Positions 1 through 4,446 of a stretch of DNA of 7,403 bases are shown here, one piece after another. This DNA comes from Micrococcales bacterium (lineage in GTDB: Bacteria > Actinomycetota > Actinomycetes > Actinomycetales > Dermatophilaceae). The number at the start of each line of letters is the position of its first letter. The first letter of the stretch is position 1. The position numbers and the translations under genes are program-made. The stretch spans positions 1 through 7,403 of the forward strand of contig JAUNUZ010000110.1 in assembly GCA_030537915.1 (NCBI GenBank), read 5' to 3'. Below the pieces are notes generated by a model, which was not told the origin of the DNA, did no database searches, and was given only the letters and a program-made list of their open reading frames with translations.

Positions 1-2
1 TC

Positions 3-71
3 AAGCGCTACCTCGCCCGTCAGATCTACAGGCAACTCAACGCCGCGAACACCCCTGCGGCGGCTGCTTGA
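3..71 (+). pseudogene. C-terminal tail of an IS110-family transposase (partial at window edge)
   Basis: Only the last 22 codons and the stop are in the window. They read KRYLARQIYRQLNAANTPAA followed by AA and stop. The Lys-Arg-Tyr-Leu-Ala-Arg-x-Ile-Tyr pattern is typical of the extreme C-terminus of IS110-family transposases, which use a RuvC-like DEDD catalytic domain plus a C-terminal serine-containing domain. The catalytic parts lie off the left edge, so I cannot say whether the gene is intact. The stop codon overlaps a TTGACA hexamer (68-73), as expected for the right end of an IS110 element. The coding stop is followed within about 15 bases by codons of a different transposase, so the IS110 right end must be very close. 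The family call rests on a short stretch and is moderately secure. Confidence 0.55.
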
Positions 72-73
72 CA
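68..73 (+). promoter_or_regulatory. TTGACA -35-like hexamer at the IS110 right end
   Basis: A perfect TTGACA overlaps the transposase stop codon. No convincing -10 hexamer follows at 16-18 bases (the sequence there is GC-rich), so it is half a promoter in its present place. IS110-family elements are known to carry a -35 box in the right end that joins a -10 box in the left end when the element circularises, driving the guide (bridge) RNA and transposase. That this hexamer plays that role is inference. Confidence 0.4.
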
Positions 74-84
74 TACATAGGAGA

Positions 85-189
85 TTGAACGGGCTCATCG
101 AGCTCCACCGACGCATCGCCCGAGGCTTCCGCAACCGCGACAACTACCGGCTCCGCATGCTCCTCATCGGCGGCGGGCTACCCCTGTGA
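85..189 (+). pseudogene. C-terminal remnant of an ISL3-family transposase
   Basis: The open frame ends at TGA 187-189 and reads LNGLIELHRRIARGFRN, then RDNYRLRMLLIGGGLPL. The block 'RRIARGFRNxxNYRLRMLL' is the conserved C-terminal tail of ISL3-family (DDE) transposases. Everything N-terminal to about Asn-Gly-Leu is missing: upstream in this frame the sequence belongs to the IS110 end. The remnant therefore lacks all catalytic Asp/Glu residues and is dead in this state, unless the rest of the gene lies on the far side of an inserted IS110 element outside the window. The match of the terminal repeat just downstream (194-213) supports the family call. The left boundary is approximate, because the exact junction cannot be fixed without a related intact copy. 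Confidence 0.6.
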
Positions 190-193
190 CCCC

Positions 194-213
194 ACACTCA
201 TCGGTGAAGAGCC
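194..213 (-). repeat. Terminal inverted repeat (right) of the ISL3-family element
   Basis: Read inward on the minus strand from base 213, the sequence begins GGCTCTTCACCGATGAGTGT. GGCTCTTC (206-213) matches the usual start of ISL3-family terminal repeats. It lies 4 bases past the transposase stop at its inner edge and 24 at its outer edge, a normal distance for the family. The inner boundary of the repeat is arbitrary without the left partner. Confidence 0.55.
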
Positions 214-302
214 GGATGACCCAGGTGTCGGCGATCTGGGGGTCGCAGGCGAAGCGATCGGTGGCGCAGCATTTCGGGGCGCAGCTCGTTGGGGGTGCGG
301 AG
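214..302. other. Unassigned spacer between the insertion-sequence end and rnpB
   Basis: I see no recognisable gene here. A GTG-initiated plus-strand frame of 50 codons (186-338) and a 69-codon minus-strand frame (164-373) both cross it, but both run into rnpB and match no family I know. I also see no strong hairpin followed by a T-run on the minus strand, so an obvious rho-independent terminator for rnpB is missing. The stretch may be original rnpB-downstream DNA cut off by the insertion. Confidence 0.4.
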
Positions 303-691
303 CGGATGAGCCGGCCGATACGCCGGGTTCTGTCGTGAGCGGTCATCCATCTCGGGTACGCGTCGCCGCGCACCTCTAGCGACCTACCCGCACGCTCGGG
401 CGAGCCGCCCTCGAACGCGTGCTGTCTGGTCTTGCTCCGGGTGGGGTTTACCTAGCCGCCCCAGTCACCTGGAGCGCTGGTGGTCTCTTACACCACCGTT
501 TCACCCTTACCCGCGCCTGCCGGCCGATCGGCCGGTGGTTCGTGGGCGGTCTGCTTTCTGTGGCACTTTCCCGCGGGTCACCCCGGGTGGCCGTTAGCCA
601 CCACCCTGCCCTCTGGAGCCCGGACGTTCCTCGGCAGCCGGCCCACCCGAAGGTGGACACGGCCGACGCGACCGCCTGGCCGACTCATCCG
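303..691 (-). ncRNA. rnpB: RNase P RNA, bacterial type A (actinobacterial)
   Basis: This is the catalytic RNA of ribonuclease P, which with the RnpA protein removes 5' leaders from tRNA precursors. On the minus strand the 5' segment CGGATGAGTCGGCC pairs completely with the 3' segment GGCCGGCTCATCCG (one G-U pair), closing helix P1 and setting both ends. Universally conserved parts are present: GAGGAACGTCCGGGCTCC (+ coordinates 615-632, the P4/CR-I region), the block around GGTAAACCCCACCCGGAGCA (about 433-452), and ACAGAACCCGGCGTATCGG (315-333, CR-V/P4 3' strand). AGTGCCACAGAAA and AAGGGTGAAACGGTG also lie between these in the expected order. Length is about 389 nt, normal for the class, and the sequence closely resembles mycobacterial rnpB from memory. 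Exact mature ends may differ by a few bases. Open frames across this interval are shadows. Confidence 0.96.
520..535 (-). repeat. Palindrome forming the tip of RNase P RNA helix P12
   Basis: CCGGCCGATCGGCCGG is a perfect 16-base palindrome. It lies between the CAGACCGCC segment and GGGTAAGGGTGAAACGG of the RNA, the place of the variable P12 arm. In RNA it would fold as a six-pair G/C stem capped by GATC. P12 is peripheral and differs greatly between genera, so this is structural rather than regulatory. Confidence 0.6.
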
Positions 692-696
692 AAGCA

Positions 697-702
697 AGGA
701 TA
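697..702 (-). promoter_or_regulatory. Candidate -10 box of rnpB (TATCCT)
   Basis: On the minus strand TATCCT ends five bases before the P1-defined 5' end at 691, a suitable distance for transcription start. I see no good -35 hexamer 16-18 bases further upstream. This is common for actinobacterial housekeeping promoters but leaves the call tentative. Confidence 0.4.
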
Positions 703-790
703 CGCGCTGCGCGCGACAGCTCGCGATCCCCTTGCCCGGCAGCCACTTTCGCTCAGACTTTGACTCAGCCGCGCACGCTTGGCGGCCGAT

Positions 791-797
791 GGGAGAG
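791..797 (+). promoter_or_regulatory. Shine-Dalgarno site that fixes the hydrolase start at ATG 803
   Basis: GGGAGAG lies five bases before ATG 803-805, a good ribosome-binding site. The longer reading from TTG 779 adds only eight residues (MAADGRVD) and has no comparable purine run upstream, so the ATG is preferred. Confidence 0.6.
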
Positions 798-802
798 TTG
801 AC

Positions 803-1777
803 ATGGACTCTCACGCCGTCACCGAACCCGCGCTCGACCGCTCATCCGGCGCGCGCGCTGAGGACATCGCGTCGCACCCGGTCGCGCCGGCAGCACACAG
901 CCGCCGGAGGGCATGCCTCGCGCTGGTCGTCACCGCCCTCGCCTCGGCGACGCTGGGTGCCGCGGTAACAGCCGGTGTGTCGGCGCGAGAGGGCTCCCTG
1001 GTGGCGCCCGCGACTGCGCCGAGCGCCCCGGCGGTGCCAGCCTCCGCCGCCGGGGCGACGAGCGATCGAAGCAGCAGCGCCCAGACGTCGGCAGCCGGCC
1101 CTGGGGGCGGGCTCGCGACCGGCCCGGGGGGTGCCAGCGCAGTCCTCGACCAGCGGGGTGCCAGCGCGGTCCCCGATCCGGGCTCGGGGCTCATCGGCCC
1201 TTGGCAGCAGATGGGGCACTCCCGCTCGGCTCAGCAGGCGGACCGGCAGGCGGCCACCGACCCGCGCGGGGTGTTCCTCGTGGGTGACTCCCTCGCGACG
1301 CGCGTCCGCCCGGCCCTGACCAAAGCCCTGGGCAAGCGGCCTGTGGCGTGGGATCACTGGAACGGCCGCCCCACTCACGCAAACGTCGACGTCTTCGAGG
1401 CCCTCGAACAGGCCCACCACCTCCCGCAGACCCTGTTGGTCCTATCCGGCTCGAACGATGTCTTCGACCCCCTGCGCTTCGCGACCCAGGTCGATCGACT
1501 CCTGGAGATCGCCGGGACCAAGCGCCAGATCGTCTGGGCGGTGCCGTCGGTGCGACGCGCGAAGTTCGCGGACGCCGACACCCACAACTCGCGGATCATC
1601 GAGGCTGCCCTGCGTCGGGCGGCCTCGACCAACCCCAATCTGCGGCTAGTCGACTGGGCCGGGCACGTGGCCGCACTGCCGCCCGCTCGCGCCGCGCAGT
1701 TCATGCCCGACGGCGTGCACCCTTCGCCGGCCGGATCCGTCGAGCTCTCCAAGCTCATCGTCGCCGACCTGGGCTGA
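803..1777 (+). CDS. Membrane-anchored SGNH/GDSL-family hydrolase (324 aa)
   Basis: The protein has a short Arg-containing cytoplasmic N-terminus (1-36), then one hydrophobic helix (about 37-60, starting ACLALVVTALASATLG). A low-complexity Ala/Pro/Ser/Gly linker follows (about 61-145), then an SGNH hydrolase domain (about 150-324). All four blocks are seen: GDSL with nucleophile Ser163; a glycine in WNGRPT (Gly188); GSND with Asn218; and DGVHP with Asp303 and His306. The membrane helix followed by a disordered linker places the catalytic domain outside the membrane. The spacing and the 'VDWAGH...DGVHPSPAG' ending resemble the SGNH domains attached to actinobacterial acyltransferases. An esterase or acyl-transfer role on an envelope polymer is therefore plausible, but the substrate is unknown. 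The gene stands alone on the plus strand, divergent from rnpB. Its stop lies inside a hairpin shared with the converging operon. Confidence 0.85.
   Translation: MDSHAVTEPALDRSSGARAEDIASHPVAPAAHSRRRACLALVVTALASATLGAAVTAGVSAREGSLVAPATAPSAPAVPASAAGATSDRSSSAQTSAAGPGGGLATGPGGASAVLDQRGASAVPDPGSGLIGPWQQMGHSRSAQQADRQAATDPRGVFLVGDSLATRVRPALTKALGKRPVAWDHWNGRPTHANVDVFEALEQAHHLPQTLLVLSGSNDVFDPLRFATQVDRLLEIAGTKRQIVWAVPSVRRAKFADADTHNSRIIEAALRRAASTNPNLRLVDWAGHVAALPPARAAQFMPDGVHPSPAGSVELSKLIVADLG
1129..1177 (+). repeat. Imperfect 27-bp tandem duplication in the hydrolase linker
   Basis: GGGTGCCAGCGCAGTCCTCG at 1129 recurs as GGGTGCCAGCGCGGTCCCCG at 1156, 27 bases (nine codons) later. It encodes Gly-Ala-Ser-Ala-Val twice (GASAVLDQR, GASAVPDP). 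It keeps the frame and lies in the disordered linker, so it probably only changes linker length. Confidence 0.65.
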
Positions 1778-1790
1778 GCTGCTCAGCCCA
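1770..1790. terminator. Bidirectional hairpin terminator shared by two converging genes
   Basis: The stem is GGGCTGAG / CTCAGCCC with a three-base CTG loop, plus one extra T-A pair outside, giving nine pairs. The stop codons of the plus-strand hydrolase (1775-1777) and the minus-strand YhgE gene (1783-1785) both lie within the hairpin. There is no T-run on either strand, which is common for actinobacterial terminators, so termination is inferred from symmetry and position. Confidence 0.65.
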
Positions 1791-4446
1791 CCCGCGCGGG
1801 TCGCAACCGGGCCACGCTCCACGCCCGCTGTCGGCGCGCGATGAACACCGTGACGAGCAGCGAGGCGACGAACCAGCACGCCAGGACGACGGCGGACGGT
1901 GCCAGATACAGCGATCCTCCCGCGATGAGGGAGCGGAAGGCACGCACCGCGTAGGTGAGCGGCAGCAGCGGGTGCAGGGTCTGGAAGAAGCCGGGTGTCG
2001 TCTCGATCGGGTAGGTAGCGCCCGCCGCCGACAGCTGCAGCACGATGAGGATGAGGCCGATGAAACGGCCCGCCGGCCCGAGCGCGGCGACGAGAGCCTG
2101 ATTGATCGCCACGAAGGTCAACGATGTCAACAACGCAAACGCGACGAAGAGCAGCGGACTCGCGACCTGGACCCCGATCCACCACATGACGATCGCGCTG
2201 AGCACGAGCGCCTGAGCGACCCCGAACAGCGCCGCCGGCGCCAGGCCCGCGAGCGCGACCCGCCACGACGGCGCCGTCGAGGCGACCGCCCGCGTCGGGA
2301 TCGGTCGCAGCATGAAGAAGAGAGACATACCGCCGACCCAGAGGCCGAGTGCGATGAAGTACGGGGCCAGCCCGTATCCGTACGCGGCGACCCGATGCAG
2401 TCGGACCCCGTCGGCGCCCACCGGCTCAGCGACGACCGAGGCGAGCCGATTGCGCTGGTCCTTGTCGTAGGTCGGAATCTGCTTGGCACCCTGAGTCAGG
2501 CCGTCGGCCAGGGACTTCGCACCGTTGTCGGCCTTCGTGATCCCCGCACGCAGCCGGCCCATGCCGTCCCCGAGCTTGGCGGCGCCGGCCGCGGCAGACT
2601 GGGCGCCGTCGTCGAGTTTGTGCGTACCGGCCGCCGTCTGCCCGGCGCCGTCCGCGAGGGCCTCGGCGCCGCTGCGCAGTTCGGTCGCCCCGACGGACAG
2701 CTGGCTCGCCGCGGTGGCCGCCTGGGCGATCCCCCCGGTGAGTTGTGGCGCGGCCGCCGCGAGGGCGGTCAGGCCGGTGGTGAGCTGCTTCGAACCCGCC
2801 GATAGGGCGCTCGCCCCGGTCGCGAGCTGGTCCGCGGCGTCGGCGGCCTTCCCGACCCCGTCGACGAGCTTGGGGGCACCGCTGGCCAGCGCGGCCAAGC
2901 CGGTACCGAGGGCGTCGCCGCCCGAGCTGAGCTTCGTCGCGCCCGCGGCGAATTGGCCTGCACCCGAATCGAGTCGGGCCGCGCCCGCGGCGAGCCCCGC
3001 GGCCCCGGTCCGCAGCGGTGCGGCACCGGACGCGAGCTGGGACGCGCCGTCGGCGAGTTGCTCCGCTCCACCTGCGAGCGAGCGAGCCCCGTCGGCGACT
3101 CCCGTCGTTCCCTCGCGCAGCGTCCCGCCGCCGGCAGCCACCGTCGACAGCTGTCGACAGAAGGCGTCGGCTGCACCGGAGGCCGCACATTGACCCGCGA
3201 GCTCCGATACCGCGCGCGTGTGGTCCTCCACACCACCCGCCGCCCGCGTCGCCCCCGTGCGCAGCTGTTCGGCCGCGTCCGCGGTAGTCCTGGTCCCGGT
3301 CCTCAGGGCGGTTGCGCCATCTGCCAGGGTCGAGGCGCCGTCGGCGAGCTTGGCCCCGCCGTCGGCGACGCCGGCTGCGCCCTCGGCCAGCCCGGTGGCC
3401 GCGGTGCCGAGCGAGCCCAGCGAGTCCACCAGTTGCTTGGAGCCCGCGGCCAACGCCGAGGCCTGGCCCGGCAGAGCGGCCGTCAGCTGGCGAGCCTGGT
3501 CCAGCCCGGTCGCGAGCTGGGTGGCGCCGGTCGCCAGGCGCTGCGCGCCGGTGTCCAAGCCCCTGGCACCGTCGGCGAGTTGCTTGGTCTGGGCCGGGAA
3601 TTGGGTCGTCTTGTCCCGCAGGGTGCCGAGCCCGGTCGCGAGCTGGGCATTGCCGTCGGCGAGCTGACCGGCTCCCCCGGCGAGAGACGTGGCGCCCCCG
3701 GAGAGCTTGTCGGCGCCGGACGCGAGCTGACCGGTGCCGCCGGCCAACTGGTCGAGGCCGACGACAAGCTGGTGGGTGCCATCATCGAGCGCAGCACTGC
3801 CCGTTCGGAGCTTGCCGAGGCCGCCGCTCAGCCCGGTGGCGCCATCCTTGGCCTTGATCATGTTGGTGTGCAGCGAGTTGAAGCCGAGGTAGATGCGGTC
3901 CAGGTAGCCGCGGGTCAGCTCGTCACCCGTCGACGTCGTGATCTTCGCGCTGACCGCGGACGCGATGTTGCCCGCCAAATAGCTCGTCGCGTCGTTGGTC
4001 TCCAGGCGCATCGTCGCCTGCCGAGCGGTGTCCGCGTCGACCGAGGACGTCGCGGCCTTGGAGAAGCTCGCCGGGATCGTCAGGACGGCGTAATACGAGC
4101 CGTCCTCCAGTCCGGCCTTGGCCCCCTGCGCATCGGTCAGGCTCCAGTCGAGGTTGCTCGTCGAGTCATTCCCGACGAGCTGACCGGTGACGACGCGACC
4201 CAAGGGCACAGTCTGCTTCTTGCCATTGGTATCGGTGACGGTCGCGGCCTCGTCGAGGTTGACGATCGCCGCGGGGACGCGGTCCAGCGAAGTCGTTGCG
4301 TGCAGATTGCTCCAGGTGAGTAATCCGGCGTAGATCGAGGGGACTGTGATGAGCGCGATGACAATGAGCTTGCCGAAGATTCCGCGACTCAGTCGCGTCA
4401 TTTCGGAGCTGCTCAGGGTGGGCAACAACGGCATGGTTCGGTTCAC
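1783..4446 (-). CDS. YhgE/Pip-family membrane protein with long heptad-repeat region (887 aa)
   Basis: One membrane helix (about 25-45) follows a short N-terminus. Next comes a folded extracytoplasmic segment (about 50-195, including VPAAIVNLDEAATV and the conserved-looking ELTRGYLDRIYLGFNSLHTN). A run of some 450 residues (about 200-650) is built of seven-residue units such as LADGASQ LASGAAP LRTGAAG. The C-terminal membrane domain has five helices (roughly 692-713, 734-755, 762-787, 793-812, 845-870). This is the YhgE/Pip architecture, which includes the lactococcal phage infection protein Pip; its C-terminal part resembles ABC-2 permeases. The molecular function of actinobacterial members is not established. 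Two cysteines (420 and 430) interrupt the repeats. The GTG at 4446 overlaps the stop of the upstream gene (GTGA), implying translational coupling. ATG 4434 with AGGTG nine bases upstream is an equally possible start. The gene is last in its operon. Confidence 0.88.
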   Translation of the reverse strand: MNRTMPLLPTLSSSEMTRLSRGIFGKLIVIALITVPSIYAGLLTWSNLHATTSLDRVPAAIVNLDEAATVTDTNGKKQTVPLGRVVTGQLVGNDSTSNLDWSLTDAQGAKAGLEDGSYYAVLTIPASFSKAATSSVDADTARQATMRLETNDATSYLAGNIASAVSAKITTSTGDELTRGYLDRIYLGFNSLHTNMIKAKDGATGLSGGLGKLRTGSAALDDGTHQLVVGLDQLAGGTGQLASGADKLSGGATSLAGGAGQLADGNAQLATGLGTLRDKTTQFPAQTKQLADGARGLDTGAQRLATGATQLATGLDQARQLTAALPGQASALAAGSKQLVDSLGSLGTAATGLAEGAAGVADGGAKLADGASTLADGATALRTGTRTTADAAEQLRTGATRAAGGVEDHTRAVSELAGQCAASGAADAFCRQLSTVAAGGGTLREGTTGVADGARSLAGGAEQLADGASQLASGAAPLRTGAAGLAAGAARLDSGAGQFAAGATKLSSGGDALGTGLAALASGAPKLVDGVGKAADAADQLATGASALSAGSKQLTTGLTALAAAAPQLTGGIAQAATAASQLSVGATELRSGAEALADGAGQTAAGTHKLDDGAQSAAAGAAKLGDGMGRLRAGITKADNGAKSLADGLTQGAKQIPTYDKDQRNRLASVVAEPVGADGVRLHRVAAYGYGLAPYFIALGLWVGGMSLFFMLRPIPTRAVASTAPSWRVALAGLAPAALFGVAQALVLSAIVMWWIGVQVASPLLFVAFALLTSLTFVAINQALVAALGPAGRFIGLILIVLQLSAAGATYPIETTPGFFQTLHPLLPLTYAVRAFRSLIAGGSLYLAPSAVVLACWFVASLLVTVFIARRQRAWSVARLRPARVG
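2497..3849 (-). repeat. In-frame array of degenerate 21-bp units encoding Gly/Ala heptads
   Basis: At protein level the unit is Leu-Ala-(Asp/Ser/Thr)-Gly-Ala-x-x, repeated with few breaks over residues 200-650 of the YhgE-like protein. The most regular run is about 452-560. At DNA level the units are related but diverged, so selection for the heptad rather than recent duplication probably explains them. A leucine every seventh residue with small residues between suggests a tightly packed helical or coiled-coil rod outside the membrane. Confidence 0.8.
3157..3189 (-). other. Cysteine pair interrupting the heptad array
   Basis: Residues 420-430 read CAASGAADAFC: two cysteines ten residues apart inside a stretch (about 405-440) where the heptad rhythm is lost. 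They are the only cysteines I see in the predicted extracytoplasmic part, so a disulfide closing a hairpin turn between two helical arms is plausible. The fold is inferred, not seen. Confidence 0.45.

Larger units (their letters stand above)
85..213 (+). mobile_element. Right end of an ISL3-family insertion sequence
   Basis: This is the transposase tail (stop at 189) followed by 24 non-coding bases that end in the ISL3-type terminal inverted repeat. Members of this family have repeats starting GGCTCTTC and make 8-bp target duplications. If base 213 is the true end, the right-hand target duplication copy would be GGATGACC at 214-221. The left end is not in the window, so neither the repeat pair nor the duplication can be confirmed here. 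The element lies about 90 bases beyond the 3' end of rnpB. Confidence 0.6.
692..802. promoter_or_regulatory. Divergent intergenic region between rnpB and the SGNH hydrolase gene
   Basis: These 111 bases must hold the promoters of both divergent transcription units. For rnpB a TATCCT hexamer is visible. For the hydrolase a TTGACT hexamer (760-765) on the plus strand resembles a -35 box, but no matching -10 follows at the usual spacing. A GC-rich inverted segment (GCGCTGCGCGC, about 704-714) is present, but I cannot assign it a function. Confidence 0.4.

Noticed and set aside
186..338. Plus-strand 50-codon GTG frame overlapping the ISL3 stop (GTGA)
   Set aside because: It crosses the transposon terminal repeat and runs into rnpB antisense. 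It has no convincing ribosome-binding site and no family match.
164..373. Minus-strand 69-codon frame, Cys-containing (PKCCATDRFACDPQ), with good third-position GC
   Set aside because: It starts inside rnpB and ends inside the ISL3 transposase remnant, crossing the element boundary at 213, so it cannot be an ancestral gene. No family was recognised.
419..763. Open frames on both strands across 419-763
   Set aside because: They overlie rnpB, whose conserved structure explains the sequence.
760..788. TTGACT as the -35 box of the hydrolase promoter
   Set aside because: The position 17 bases downstream (around CGGCCG, 783-788) does not resemble a -10 box. It is mentioned only as a weak candidate within the divergent region.
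1348..2805. Plus-strand open frame of 485 codons spanning the hydrolase end and the YhgE-like gene
   Set aside because: It overlaps the SGNH catalytic codons in another frame and runs across the terminator hairpin into antisense of the next gene. The composition is Arg-rich shadow coding.
2497..3849. Regular repeats suggesting a CRISPR or minisatellite array
   Set aside because: The period is 21 bases with no spacers, the frame is kept throughout, and the units encode protein heptads of a known architecture.
2953..4323. Long plus-strand open frame (456 codons) opposite the YhgE-like gene
   Set aside because: It is antisense to a clear family member. Its openness follows from the high GC and the 21-bp repeat bias, and the translation is Arg/Gly-rich with no recognisable domain.
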